Below are positions 1 to 16,053 of a stretch of DNA of 64,000 bases, piece by piece. The stretch is taken from the NCBI GenBank assembly GCA_965153455.1, contig OZ234494.1:22878001-22942000 (forward strand), written 5' to 3'. Position 1 is the stretch's first letter. Each line of letters begins with the position of its first letter. This stretch comes from Sphagnum compactum. Lineage: Eukaryota > Bryophyta > Sphagnopsida > Sphagnales. The notes beneath the pieces were generated by a model. The model had not been told where the DNA came from, ran no database searches, and saw only the letters and a program-made list of their open reading frames with translations. The position numbers were made by a program, and so were the translations under genes.

Positions 1-3000
1 GATTGGAAACTAAAATATTTCATTGTCCAAAAAGGGATGAAATTTGGGATTTCAACACAAGCATCATCTTCATTGTCCAAAATCTCATTTTTCATATCCT
101 TTGCATTACTAGGAATTCCTTCTTCATTATGATTAAAAGCCTCTATAACCTTTTTTCTAGTATCTCCTACATAAGCAAAAAACGTTTCTTGCTCATAATG
201 TAATGTCTTGGCCATTTTGTTCAAAACACAATACTTGTATGTAGATGAAGCAAAAGTAGACTAAAAAAAAACATTAACAATATCTTGCAACTCAATAATT
301 TCAAGAAGAACGTGCACTTCCATATGAAATCAACTCTATTGCGGTCCATGCCACTTGATCATAATGGGATAAGCCATGATGCAATAATAAAAATATTGAT
401 TCAGTTTACACATGTCTAAGAGCACAAAGGAAAGATGACCCAAAATGCTTGTGCATTTTATATTTATGAATCTTTTAAACAATAGCCCAACATCCCACAT
501 AAATATATAGACGTTATTATTTAATGCTCAAATTGCAATAAACAAAATGGTCGACTAGGGCATCCTTATCTCATGCCAATGCAACTTTCAACGCCTTGTG
601 CAACAATAATAGGCTAATAGTTTTGAGCCTACAAACCATCTATAAATGCAAATGAAACAAACTTCCATCCCATTCCAACAAGCATATCCCAAAACATGCA
701 TTTATCTTGCAAAAAATGTTCCATGAACATCAACATGAAAGATCAATCTTAGAACCCATAATGCCAATAATGATAGACATTTCAAAATACCTTGTGCAAA
801 CTTGAACTTTGTGGCTTTGTGAGCCAAAACCTCCATTTGAGATATTTTTGTCATGGAAACACAATAAATTGATGTTCCATCCTCCTTCTAACCAATTGCA
901 ATTTGAACTTCTGTCAAAGTTTGCACAAATGGGCACATAAAAGGAATATGAAGGTTCAATAGGTACAATATTTTAAAGAAACTTGCATAGAAAGTCAACT
1001 ATCCACTATCCAAATGGAAAGTGAACAAAAGATAGTCCGCTCTACACACCAACACAACTTTGGAAAAAAAAACCCTCCTCCCCCCCCCCCCCCCCCCCAC
1101 AAGAAAAAGTGGGAGGTTCTTTCAATCCATTACTTGACTTTGCATTGGTTGCATGGAAATGTTATTCCTAAAATTAACTGCCACTATTTTTGGCATGGAT
1201 TAATAACCCTTTTTAATAACACCTTACCTATTGTGACACAATTCTTTTTCATACCATCATTTCAAAACCTCCAAAATCATTTATGTAGGAGATGTACTAG
1301 GAGTTTCAATCAAGATTTTTTAATTTTAAGTCCAACTCCATCGCGCCCACTCTAAATAATCCTCCCTTGTGTGTTCATTGAAAAACAATAATTCAACGTT
1401 TATAAGGATTATTTGATCTATGTAAATGGTAACATTTATTCTTGGTACCTATACGTAAACATTTGTGACCTTAACGATCATTACAAAGACATTGAAATGA
1501 ATAAAGACATGGCACATGAACATAAGCTACATTTTTCATTTTTTGGGAATCAACCTAATTTGAGACTCTTAGGGCCCATATTAAGTCATGAACAATTATG
1601 TGTAACAAAAATTTTAATTCAACAACATTGGATTCCCTTCCACATTCACTCTATGTGTGGGGTCTATGCAAGAGGAGTTGAGGAACTTTAGGTGCATTAT
1701 TTCACTTAAGAAAACAACGTTGTGCCAATTACATTGCAACATGTGTTTTGATTTTAAGTAAAAAGCTAGACATGAAAACATATGGGGTATGTTTTGGGCA
1801 AAAACACACTAAGGTGAAGTGCTTTTTGGCATATGTGGAGTCCATATTAATGTTAAAATAAAAGTCCATATTACATTGTAGCACAATACATTATATTGCA
1901 CGTTCATATGACAAGGTTAAATAAAAATTTAAAAACTTTTAAAGTTGATAAATGGTAGATAACTATATAAAAAACCTACATAAAAAAAAATGAGAAGTTG
2001 AATTATTAATTCAAATGAATAAATTTGTTTATTAAAAAATCCCATATTTCATTGTATATCTCAATTATGGTTTTCAAAATTGTCTTCCTTTGTATCAATG
2101 GCCTCACAATATTTTTTATGGAAAAAAAATCTAATGGATGGTGCACAACTGGGTCCATTCCTATGGACCCAACCTAGCAAGTGGTCCATGAGGAATGGTG
2201 GCTTTCAGTAAGGTCTTAAACATCTATAAGGACTACTCTAGACCGTAAAGCAGTGCCTGAATTTTTCCTTTGTATTTTCACCTCCCTTACCTGCCTGAAG
2301 AAACTTGTTTTCAGCAAGCGAGATCTTCTACCGTGGAAGGTATCAGCCAAGCAATATTGAGATCTTCTGACCAACATTACTCAATTAAACATTTTAGTAA
2401 TTATGATGAATCCATGATATAATTAATTATTAATCATGTGATATGGACTGTGATATATGGTTTTTGGCATTTCAAAAGTTTAATATGTTATTTTAATTTC
2501 AAAATCTATTCATGAAATTCATACAATGTGATCATATTACATGTAATATTATTTTCTGAATCCTTTTCACATATTATTCGTTTATATTTTGTTCCATGGT
2601 CAATGATTGATAATCCAACAAATTGTGACATGATTATATATTCCACCTTAGTGTGTTTTCACCCTCTTGAGTTTTATAACTTCTTCTAAATTATAATAGC
2701 TTTATAATATCGTCATTGTTTTTACGTAATTATGTAAAAGATTTAGGAGTTAGGTCACAACCTTACAAATCTTCATAATATTTCACTAGTAGTAATAACA
2801 CAAACATTTAAACATTGTTCCATGATTTTCAACATGGAATCTTCTTGATCAATGTCATCCTTTCATTCCTCTCTTGTTGTCTAATCTCTAAATCGAGATT
2901 GATTAAAAATAAAGGTGTCATATCATTCACTTTGATAGCTTCAAGTTGGAATGATATGTTGAAATTCTTTAAAATCATGTTTCTTTCCTATCCTTGCCAA

Positions 3001-5600
3001 ATCATATTGTTCATCTTTTTCACATGTTCCCATGCGTGAAAAAGCCATGCACATAGATTTGGTTTTTAAATTGACATTCATAAGTAAATTTTAGGGTTTT
3101 CACTTTGTTCAAGTTCGGTTTTGATTGTTGAACAAGTTCAAGAATTGAATTCATTTTTCAATGCATGCCTAAATGGGCATTGAAAGATAACATTAGCAAG
3201 TAAAAATGTGTTGGTGCAATTTGTTGGAATGAAGATGATGCACACTTAAGGAAATTGTTGTTTCATATGGTCCATACACTATTTACTCTTGTAAATTGAC
3301 CAACAATTGAGATCATCTAATTGCAAATCATCAAGTTTGGTTTTTTGCCAAGGTAAGTGTTTCCACTTGAGCTTTGTGATAGGATATGAGGATGCTTTCA
3401 ACAAACTCTTTGGTGGTTTCCAATGTAAATCAATGATTAAAATTATAGGTCAAATGGAAATCAGCCAATGAAAAATAAAATTTTCTTCCTTCATTTATGA
3501 GTGGGATTGAATGTTTGGTTGTACCTTTGAACACAATTTGTAAAGTCACATTGATCCACTAGCTAAAGATGAAACATGTGATTTTGTTTTTGGTTTTACA
3601 TCCCCAAAAGTTGGATATGTTTAATTCTAAGTTTGTTTCGCACAATTGATCCCTTTTAGTGGGTACGAGATGAAGTCTAATTTGATTAATGTTGATTATT
3701 GAACATGAAGGGATGTGTGTTTTGAGAAGGGAAACAACCCTTTGCACCATGGTTGTACTTTCTTGCTCATGTTTTGGTGGTAATTTTATTAGATAGTTGC
3801 AGGTGTTGCTCAATATGACTAATAAAAGGTGGTTTTTCATGCAATTTGTGGTCCATGGCAAAATCATTTTGAATCTTCCTTCATTTTGTAGAGTATTTCA
3901 ATAGTTCAAGTGCTCACCATTCAAACATCGTTTGAATAATTGGTTATATGTCAACATGTGTATAAAGACCTTGTCTAACAACTTGCAATGTTTTTCGACA
4001 TGAAAATGAGTTTATGTTTCAATTATGGCCTTGTTTCCAAAACTAAAAAATGTGTAGTAATGGAAGTAACTCCTCTTGCTCCCATTTCTTTTAAGTGCAG
4101 TTTAATCTCTTCTCTTGGAGTGCAGATATCCTCATATGAACTTTTTGTATGGAACATCATCTTCTCTTGGTTTTATGTGGAAGGTCTTCAAAGAATGAAG
4201 TCACCATGTTTTTTTAACGGTTGCAAGGATGGAAGGGCCAATGATGCATGATGGAAACCAATTAATTAGTGTAAGTATTTCATTTCCTTCTTCTATAATT
4301 TGTTACTTTGGAGTTGCCACCATCTCCAATTTATCTTCTCACCTTTTTTTTTTTTTTTTTTTGCAACAAAAGTTGATTTTAGTTTTTTTTCATAGCCTTT
4401 CAATAGGTTGCTTCAAAATCTTGGAAGCTGCTAGTTCCTTTTCTTGGGTGTGTGCATTAATGTTTTTTGAAAACAACTCCAACTCTTAGTTCATTACCTA
4501 TAACACATAATCTTTCGTCCTTCTATATTCAATGAAAAATGAAAATTATCATCATTTGTTGTTTACTATCATCAATTTTTAGACGATTATAAATGGTTTA
4601 TTATATTATTTCAAGGTTTCAAAAATAGTCAACTTCAAACATATTCAACTCATTAATAAAAGTGCAAACAAGCATAGAATCTTACAAATTATAATAGTGC
4701 AAACTTAATGAAAATGTGCAATATCAAAAGCATTGGTCAATGTTACAATGTAAAACTAGAGTTAAAAAGATAAAAAATTGTTGTTTTAATTTCTTAAAAA
4801 AAATTTACACAAGAACTAACAAAATTGCTAGTAAGTACTACATGAAGGAATGACACATGAGTTAAAAAAAAATCTAAGGGATGATATAAATAGTCCAAGA
4901 ATGGATGTTTTTAAAACACTATTTCAAGATTCTAACATTTCATACAAGCTTTTTCAAAATAACAAGATTTTGTTTTTGAAATAATTGAAAATCGTAAAAC
5001 AAGTAAAAATTCATATGCTTGAAAATCAAGTACTTGTTTCATGAAATCATGCCATGATATGATACGAGAAAAGTTACAACTTTATCATTTTATGAAACAC
5101 TAACAAGTCTAAAAATTGAATACATTCCAACAATGTTCAATAAGAACACAAGAAATCTAATTCATGTGACAACCATGAAAAAAAACTTACATAACATTAT
5201 TACTTTCATCACTCTTCATTCACATTAAACAAATGTTTGAATCCAATACCAACTTTTTCTCCAATGATATTTTGTTGATGACTTCAATGCTAAAATGCTT
5301 AACCAAAACTTAACAAAAAACAAATGACCTCCAAAAGTTTATTGTTGTCAATTTATTGAAGCCACAACAATTTAAAGTTTTCAAATAAACCATATTTGGA
5401 CAAATGCACCTAGTCAACAAAATGTTTGTAAAAGTTGTTGAAGTTGATTGAACATGTCAAAAAACCAATTTACCAATTGACAAAACTCTTCACCATCTTC
5501 AAGCATTCCCTAAAAGTCTCAGTAGATTCTTTCAGGGAATGTGTGTTGGTCTCATGGCCCTGAGCCAAATAATCCAAAAAGAAGAGCAAAATCTGATCAG
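1..5600. other. AT-rich intergenic DNA, no gene recognised
   Basis: About 5.6 kb of AT-rich sequence. The open stretches are short, lack recognisable domains and have no convincing splice structure. There is a poly-C run near 1079-1098 and a poly-T run near 4341-4360. I see no tRNA, no long terminal repeats and no transposase motif. The composition resembles the decayed transposon DNA elsewhere in the window, but I cannot assign a family. Confidence 0.6.
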
Positions 5601-5989
5601 AGCACACACTCCTGTTGCGACGCACCGAACTACTAACTTAAATCACTTGGTGGAAGCTGGTCCATGGTATTGCAAGGAGTTTACATCAGTAGTTTGCAAC
5701 CTCTGACCAAACTTGTAAGTCCTTAGGAGGGGCAAGGATTGAACATTGTAAATGACAGTAATCACTTTCATTGCAATCCACAATCCAGGCACCACCTCCA
5801 CCGAGTTCAGCAGAAAACTACAATTTTGGTAAAGTCTAAGAAACCCCAAAGTTCATCCTTCCAATCTAGACTAGATCACCCAAATTGCACTTCTGATCTC
5901 CAAGCAAATAGGGAGACAATCTTTACTGCTCTCTGAAGCACAAAAAAGGTCTGGAGAAACAGGCTATTTACAGAAACCAGCCAGATTGA

Positions 5990-7860
<1,871 letters not shown>

Positions 7861-8967
7861 TTGGCGGAAACCACCCACGCATGCAAGGAGGAAAGCAAAG
7901 GAAAGGAAAGGGAAGGGAAGCATTTGCTGTTGCAAAACACAGTTGAGCTTTTTGAGGGTGCTCAAGAAATCTGCTGCTGTGTGGTACAAGCTCTGTCCAT
8001 CAGCAGCAGGTCATGACTACCTCTAGAATGGCAACACTCTGCTGTGCCCGTCCTTTAAATCACTTGTTTGTTCACAAAGGTGCAATGATTCTTCAAAAGA
8101 ACTTTGCTGATGACCTATTTCAACTTAAAAGACATTCTTGTCTGACCACCTATCTGCAATGTGGACTTTGTTTTGCAGTGAACCTTGAGGAGCAAAGGTG
8201 GCCTGGAAGACAAAGAGGATAAAATGCCAAAGGTGAACTCACTGCAAAACTGCATTTTAGCTAAACATCTGATTTAGTAGAGCAAAGTCTCAGGTACCCG
8301 ACAAAGATAGCTGAGAGAGAGAGAGAGAGAGAGATGTTGGGGCTGTTGGATTACATCACAATCTTCACATTGCTGGTGCTTGTACATGAATCTCTGGGAG
8401 TGTGACATTCTTGAGGAGGTATAAACACTATACCTGTTAGTACCACAGTGATGCGCTGATGACACAAAATTAGTACATTTGTATGAACCAAATGCTCTCC
8501 TTTTTCTTAAGCTGCACCTAAGAAATTATCTGGATCTGTGTGTGAGTTGAGATCTTCACCATTCAAGCTAGATTTGACTGAATCATCAAGCATGCACCAA
8601 AGGGGGATTTGGACTTACAAACATGCACAATCTGGTGAGTAGTTCTAAAACTATGCCACTGGATGGATGCAAATACTCATCATAAGTCCAAAAGAATGTA
8701 AATGACATTAGCACGTTTCCAAAACAAGTGATCTGTTCTGTTGTTTGGAAACTTATGCAGCTTATGGATGCATCTTGGATTGGTCTTTAACTTCAAAGAA
8801 TTCGTGTCATTGAAGTCCGAGAAAAGAGAGTTGGTTGCAGTTGTCAAGTTTTTGATGCAGGGAACAAGGGACTGTTGTGTCTGAGTTCCTGGGGAAAGAA
8901 TTGGTCAAAAACCATTAGAATTTGTCTACCTCTGGCAAAGCAAGCCAAATGTAGAAAAGGTCCAACT

Positions 8968-9105
8968 AGTCACAGTGCTTGTCAGGACTCAAGAATAAGT
9001 CCCTCTCCATCAAAGAATCTTCTGGGGAGCTGCTTCAGTCACAGTGCTTGTCAGGACTCAAGAGTACATCCCTCTCCATCAAAGAATCTTCCGGGGAGCT
9101 GCTTC
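8968..9105. repeat. Two-copy 69-bp tandem repeat
   Basis: Copy 1 is 8968-9036 and copy 2 is 9037-9105, exactly adjacent and differing at about five positions. The period is 23 codons and both copies are open in the same plus-strand frame (the peptide contains SHSACQDSR and PSPSKNL). The reading frame has only 77 codons and resembles no family I know, so I call it a repeat rather than a gene. Confidence 0.85.
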
Positions 9106-10949
9106 TAAGTGATGGGATTGATTTTTGGCAACCATGCTGGACCTTTTCCAACTGTTAAGAAGTGTTCAATTCCTATGTAGAGTGTTCAATTCTTCTTTAG
9201 AGGATGGACAATGGCAAAGGGACTCCAAGTCGAGTCAAGCTTGGCAGGTAAGAGCATTCATTGTCCATTTGATCAAACTCTGAGTTTGTCTACATTATGG
9301 CAAAGACAACAAGATCACTTAACTAAATGACAGTATCTTCATCTGCAGCTCCACATGGTTCAAGGAGCATTTGTGTATAGAATTAGGCATCAATAATTCT
9401 CAACTCTACCCATGTTACTTTGATAACAAGATACACTTATTCTTTAGCTGTTAAGAGGGATTTTGTACTCATGAAAACTACAAATTCAAGCTTGGAAAAT
9501 ACAAATGTTGTTAAAATAAACAACATGGCCGTCTTTTGGCTTAAATGATCTACTTGCTTTAGACCATGTAATTTTACTCATGTTTTAGATCTAGGCGTCT
9601 ACATTCCATTTCTGTGTATCTTAGAAGCACATAAAGAAATGAAGGCTTTGTTGCCTCCCAACCCTGCAAATTGAGGAATCTTTGATTGTTGGATCTGTGA
9701 GCAAAGGATCACTCACAGGATGATTCTCAAGAACCTTGCTTGCTGGATGATTTGACACTTATAGCTGACTGGGGAGGACCTCTTCTCTTCTGTAGCAAAC
9801 ATACTGCTGTATTAGATTGAAGATGCTCAATATTGTTGAAGACACTCATTGAAGACCTTTTGATGATGATGATGTTCAGGATTGCTGGATGATGTGTGGC
9901 AGTGTTGAGATTCACACAAGGTAAAAGTAGTCATGACCCTATATGCCCTAAATCCATGATTTCAGCATAGTTTGAAGTGTGTATTCATGTTCCATGTCAA
10001 CTTGGTGAATTCAATAATGTGTTAAACCAAGCTTTTATGTTTCGATGTACACAAAGTTTCAAATGTCAAATTTGGAATTGTACAAAACATACAAGGCTTT
10101 GTAGTTGGTGGATTTGAGTCCCATCAATGCCACCAAAAAATCATCTTGTTGATGCTCATATTTGTCGACCTGTCCTGAAAGAGAATTGGAAAAATGTAAT
10201 CTTGTGGAGTCAGGATCTTGTAAACATGCATGCAATGATAAGATCACATGTATTTGACTTCCAACAAAATTTGCACAAGAAGCCAAAAATTGGTTTCCAG
10301 ACAATAGTTGTCAAAACTGAGGCATCACTATTGTTCAAGCTCTGTGTCTGACATCAGTGTGCTTAAAGATGGAGAACATAAGTTACTCCATTGCTTACAG
10401 AAATCACGATAGCTGGAGATAGTGGTTTCCACAAGGCCCAGCAGAGTAAAATCACTACTCCTGATTGAGCCAAGTGGTGGCAGTCTGAATAGTTTTTACC
10501 CATATACTGTCCAATTTTTCATGTTTATGGATAGGGCTGAGGAAGCGATTAAAACTCTATGTTTGATGTAGTACTGGTGATGATGCTGTGAGTGCATATA
10601 TGAGAAGCTTGCAAATCTCAGGTGAGGATTGTGAGCTTCTCATATATGCGCACACACAGCTTCAGAGCTTCAGAGCTTCTCATTTATGCACACAAGCTTC
10701 ATTGCCAGCATTTGCTCCAGAGTCTGTTGGGATTGCCTACTTTCTACTATTCAGGCTTGGTAGACTGTGAGCTATTCAGGATGCTGAGGATTTCAAGCTT
10801 CTCATAACTCTAACAAAAAGCCTACATCAGCAATAAGAGAGTTATGTCTATTGTAGGTTGTTTTTTTCTTCCCTGTATTCATAACTCTGGTCACAGCTTC
10901 AACCCTAACCCACCAGGTTAGCTCGCTGTCCTCACAGAGCATGAGAAGG

Positions 10950-11010
10950 GGGCCCAGTTGGGATTTGAACTCACAGTAGTATGCAGCCCTTAGCCACTAG
11001 AGTAGCTGAA
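10950..11010 (-). mobile_element. Possible tRNA-derived SINE head
   Basis: On the minus strand an A-box-like word (tagtggctaagg, about 10988-10999) is followed about 20 nt later by a B-box-like word, gagttcaaatccc (10960-10972). This spacing and order are those of a pol III tRNA promoter. The flanks do not fold into a clean cloverleaf, so a functional tRNA is unlikely. A tRNA-derived SINE or a decayed tRNA copy is the better reading. I could not define its ends or a target-site duplication. Confidence 0.35.
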
Positions 11011-12010
11011 TGTCTGTTGTAGGTTTTAACAAGATCTTAGAACTCTATCAAAAAAGCGAACATAAGAGAAAAGACTTTTTTGTGGTGATGTACCTTGTAA
11101 TTTTCCAGTGATGGTTAGTTGCTCCTTCCAACAATTGCTATGAAGCATTTTCCCAGTAATAAGACAGCCTGAAGCACACAGCTCATGCTTGATAAGTACA
11201 CAATAATCTGCCCAACATTTCGGACTGAAATCTCACAGCTCATGATGGATATACACAAAATAATCTGCCCAAAATTTTAGGCTAATGATTTTAGAATCCC
11301 ACAGGAACAGTAGCTATTAGTTTACAGCTTGTCTGGAGTTATCAGTTCATACAAATCACAAGCAGAGACTGTTGCACCATTTGTAGATACGTGTACATTA
11401 TAGATAAATCTTGAAAAGGTGATGCTAAGAAAGACGACGACCTGGTATTTCTGAGGTCTGTCATTCTCACCCCCCTTGCTTGCTTCAGTGGCCACACAAT
11501 CCAAGCCTGCAAATGAACAACACTTTTGCCAACATGCTCCAGAATTTCATTCCGGCAATATAGAGACGTCCTGCAGTAGCAACCCCTGAGAGCTGTGGAA
11601 AACAACACCTAAATCCTCAACGTAGAAAGAATACACCAGCCCACCAACATCAGCCCATGAAAACTGCTTGCTTCCAAAGCAGTTCTTCCCACAATCAATT
11701 GCATCACAATATGACCACATGGGAGGCAGATTACAAATCAATTGTCACAGCAGGCCCCAAATTATACTGTAGCTTTCCTTGTGGTTGGTGCCAAGTACAA
11801 AGGCACATGGACCATGGCAACATCCATGGTCAACCTTGGAAAGATGAAACGGAGTAGTGCAAAACACAAGTTTGACCTGCAAGAAACCATTTCCTGGATT
11901 GAAACCAAGTTCCAACAGTGAAAGCAAAGGTCACACAGCCACCTTGAGCAGAGTTATGGAGCAGATAACGAAGGCAAGGCTATAATCAAATCGGACCAAA
12001 GTATAATAAA

Positions 12011-15000
12011 TCAGTGGAAGTTGCACTGTTGTAAATAAGAATTTTGGAAATCAACATAATTTTCCCAGATGGGCTTGTATCTACTCATTGCTAACTTCAG
12101 CCATGGCTTCATGTTCCCATTGTAATGCACAACTGCTCCATTCTCAATCAAGTCTGCATCAATGTTTGCGTCATAACCTAATCCTAGTATGTGCCACCTT
12201 CGATCCAGGGGCTCTGTCAGCCCATAGAATGCAAGCAGACCGGCAGGCAGGGTGCCCAGTTTCCACAATGTCCGGTCCACATTCTGTTCTTGCCAGTAGT
12301 GATAACGAGCTGTCACCCCCTCTTCCCTCCACCTCACAAGATCAAAAACATTCATTCCAAATGCCCAGCCACAGGCATCAGGGTCAAAGTGTGACTTTAT
12401 CTTGGGGTGAGAGAAATTGAGGTACTTGTGAAAACGATGGAAGCTCTCCAGGCATGTCTCCACGGCACCATTCACATTATTGTGGAGGTCAAGAGAGAAA
12501 AGGTCTGTCAGGTCCCTTTGAACAACAACATCATCATCCAGAAACACCACCTGCACATCACAATATAAGTCAATAGAACTCTTGCAAGCACCCATCAAGC
12601 ATGCAAGTTCTCAAAGTGGGACAATTGCAACATAAATCACTACCTCACAAGGAAAATTACCGCCCAGGCAAGACCTTTTGCTAACTTAAGATTTCAAAAG
12701 TAACAAACAGCTCTGCCCATTACTGAAAGATACAATATATGTCTAGTACTTGGAGATAACATATACAGTGACTGTGCTATCTGTGCTTATAAACATCAGA
12801 CTTCATCCAATACTATAAGTGTATGTATTCCATGAAACACCCAACTCCTGAAATGAAATGAAATTTCCCAAATCCAAGTGAGAAATTCTCCAATGCCACA
12901 ATGCCCTAGCCTGACTAAGACTATTCAAACATCACAAAGCAGAATGAACCTGAAAGTTGTTTTGACTTCAAGATTGCTATTACCTTGTCTAGTTGTGGGT
13001 AGACTTCAGGGATATAGAACCGAAGATGGTTGAGCATAGACAGATACTTTGGATTACGGAACTTGAGGGCAGTCCTCTGTGCCTCCCCTGCATTCTGGCC
13101 AGTAGAGCGGAAATAATAGTTTTGAGTCTCTGCATCCTGAAGTTGCTTGAGAACTGGAACATATGAGGCATTCAGCCAGGTGAAGCTCTCCACTGTTTGT
13201 ATTTCAATGACTGCACCTTTGAAATCGTTGAGAGAAAACCATGATTGCATCGCACCATAATTGACAGCATCTGTGACTAGATGGAAGACCAAATGCTCTG
13301 GACGATTTGCATTCATTATTGTTGAATTGACAACAACAGAAGCCCCCAATACATTATCAGAGAACACACAAAAATGGAGAAGATTGGTGTTGACTAGTGC
13401 AGTTGCTACTTGCTTTTGTTCTCTGATCACTTGCTCCCTCAGATCAGCATCACTGGCCCACTTCATTGCCAGCCTCAAGCTCAGGCAATATAGGCTCTTT
13501 GGGACAGCCTCTGCTGCCAGCTGACCAAATGTTGCACTTTGTGTAGCAGCTGTGTTCGCCATCTCTTCCAAGGCCTGTAAAATCCATTAATGTCAGAACA
13601 AATTGAAGGAAATGATTACTGTTTCATTTGGAGTCCAGATCCAGTGCAACTTGGTGAACTGGATGTGTAGGCACACTCTCCATGCTAGCCAATTTTCATA
13701 CAACACATGGCCCCATTGAAGCCAGTAACCTTCAGCTTTGCAGACAAGACAGAGGTGCAAGATTTTCAGCCATTGTGAAAATAGTACTCTTTCTTCATGA
13801 AGAAGAAACACAAAATCTGTAAATCAATCTGTGTAAGAATTAATGCACTTTGATCACACCAGAACAGAAAGTCACCAAGTCCCCAAATAGTTACTTGGGT
13901 CTAAAAGAGGATAATCAATATGATGTAAGAATGCAGAAAGTGTTCAGGACTCAAACAGACTTGTCACAACACCTTGTGCTAAGCCAATCATGACGTCAAA
14001 GTAATCCTCATAGTTTTCATGATACCTGCATTTCAGCCTTCAGTTTCATAAGCATGGTGGCACTGTCATAATGCAGCTCTTTTGCTTGGTGTATGAGGGA
14101 GGACATCTCCTGCATGATTGGCTTCACCTCCTTCCACACTATTGGGGAGCCCCGAGTTGCAGCCTGCCACAAGACATACACCAAACAGTGAAGCAGAATG
14201 ATTTAGCTAAAACCTCCATGAAACAAGGAACATCTCATCCAACTATGTGTCAAGGAGAACAGTAGCCAGGGGATGACAGGGTTGTACTAGAGAGAGCAGC
14301 TGCTGTGAAGCTCGAATTTGTGCACTCAGATGCCAAGCAAGCTGCAGGTTGCTGTTCTCTTTGGCAATGACAGCATATGACTTGCACAATGTCATCTGAT
14401 CCCCAAGTTGTCTCGAAAGGGAGTTTGGGCTAAGCACCCCTTCGTCTGTATCACCTCCTCTTTGCGTTTTGTCAGGCTGCACAGGCAAGCCATTTGAAAT
14501 TAGCAACCCTCTCAAAGACAATGTTGCAAATCTTTTAACAGCAATGAAGGAATTGGCAAGCATAAAAACAACATTTTGGGAGACTAGGGGACAACACACT
14601 AAAATTTTGAAACACAAAAAATGTTTTAAGTCCTTGGAGATGCCATAGCAAATATTTCAAATACATGTTTACAGAAAGAGCTAGGAACATTATCTTTGTA
14701 GCAAGCACTTACACAAGAACACAACAGGACAGCATAAGACACTATTGTCAAATGCTGGTTCAAAGACACAAAGGTCTTCATCAGGCTTTCATGGTACCAC
14801 TTTTCCAACAGTGGAGACATCTGCTGGAGATTACAATGAACTTGCAAAGCTGCATTCAATGGCTACGAGACTTCCTTGATACAGGGACATAGCTCAAATC
14901 TTACATGTAAGCACACCTCTATTGAATTTTTTTCCTTAAAAGTTGCCTTGCTCTGCAAAGCACTGATCATAAGTGTTGGCAACAGACTCACCAAATGGGT

Positions 15001-15506
15001 GCCTGGATTGGGATATTGTTGCAAACCCACAATCCAAAATCCCAGGATGAAAAGCACCCCTGCAACAAAGAGAGACACAATAGAAATTCGTTTTAGAACA
15101 CATATTTTGAAGATATTACTTTGCAACTGACATCTGTGAAACTAAAAACTAATGAGAAATTGCAGTTCAGGATGCCAGATTTTACAAGACATTGAGATCT
15201 AGACAACTATAGATGATAATATAACAAAACCAATGGAGCAGCAAGATCTTCAGACTGAAAAAGTGATTCTCCTGAATTGAGAATATTGCAGATGCTCTTG
15301 TACATATCAGGTGACCATGGAAATTTGATCTCTATTCAGGCCCAAGTTTTGAAAACTGTTCCTAGGCATGAAGGGGAATGTCACAATGTACCAGCAACGA
15401 CCAGAAAGATGGGGTAATTGGGACGCCGCCAAGAGGAATTTCTGCGCTCCAGTGACTTGCGTCGCAGCTGTGAGGGACTGGGGCTGTTATACAGCCCCGC
15501 ACGCAT
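12011..15506 (-). CDS. GAUT: GAUT family galacturonosyltransferase (GAUT10/11-like, GT8)
   Basis: Golgi type II membrane enzyme predicted to transfer galacturonate from UDP-GalA onto pectin (homogalacturonan). Six exons: 15506-15392, 15059-14992, 14476-14288, 14163-14026, 13574-12984 and 12550-12011. All introns are GT-AG and the phases agree (1,0,0,0,0), giving 546 aa; Arabidopsis GAUT10/11 are about 536. The N-terminus is short and basic (SQLRRKSLERR). A membrane anchor, YPIFLVVAGVLFILGFWIVG, is reassembled exactly across intron 1. A stem follows, with SRQLGDQM and AWHLSAQIRASQQLL. The catalytic GT8 domain has FLDDDVVVQ (DxD at about 372-374), GAVETCLESFHR, CGWAFGMNVFDL, RTLWKLGTLPAGLL, LGLGYDANID and HYNGNMKPWL. 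The GQLAAEAVPKSL segment points to the GAUT10/11 clade. The start could instead be the in-frame ATG at 15572 (22 residues longer); 15506 was chosen for better context and fit to family length. Confidence 0.93.
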
Positions 15507-15885
15507 TCCATTCTCCTTCCCTATATTGATTCCGTTGAGCCCTACAAAAATCTCCTGCTTCTCTAGAAGCATATGTGCACCTTTGGTGCCCTCTCTGGAC
15601 AAATGGGTATTCCACAGGTGTTTCTTGTTCTCAGAAGTATATCAAATACACTGGCTATTAGCTTGAATCTCTTTACAGATCCAAGACAGCCTGATCATCA
15701 GCTTGCTCCTTGCTCCACAGAACTACACTGGATGCATGTTGTGTCTGATCACAAACAGAATGTTGAAAACAAAGAACACATTCTGGCTGGGCCCACCAGT
15801 GTGGCATCATTCTCCATCAACCTGCATCTCCCCTTCCTGACTCCTGCTTTTCACCAATGTCGACAGCACCCTGCTGACAGCTCAC

Positions 15886-16053
15886 CTCTTGGAATATGAT
15901 TACTGCGCGATTCCTTTTCTGCTGAATCTCAGTGTCTGCCTCCTCCCCAGACTCGAATTTCTCCCATAACACTTTTGCCCCTCTGGAAAGCCGCATCAGT
16001 CCCTTCACACATACCACCACATATTCTTCCTTTACTACACACATTGGGTACAT
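15886..16053 (-). other. Possible upstream exon 5' of GAUT
   Basis: An open frame from ATG 16053 ends precisely at a strong donor, CAAGAG|GTGAGC (15886). It encodes 56 codons of non-repetitive, charged sequence (contains VLWEKFESGEEAD and IQQKRNRAVII). An acceptor AAGCAG|GAG about 330 bp downstream would join it in phase 0 to the GAUT frame, upstream of the chosen start. It may be an N-terminal extension, a 5'-UTR exon with an upstream ORF, or chance. GAUT proteins normally lack such an extension, so confidence is low. Confidence 0.25.

Larger units (their letters stand above)
8030..11900. other. Intergenic region between H2A.X and GAUT
   Basis: No protein-coding gene is recognisable here. 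It contains the 69-bp tandem duplication, an agcttc-rich repeat cluster near 10600-10700 and a tRNA-like block near 10950-11010, listed separately. The portion from about 11000 to 12010 lies downstream of the GAUT stop codon and probably includes its 3' UTR. Confidence 0.5.
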
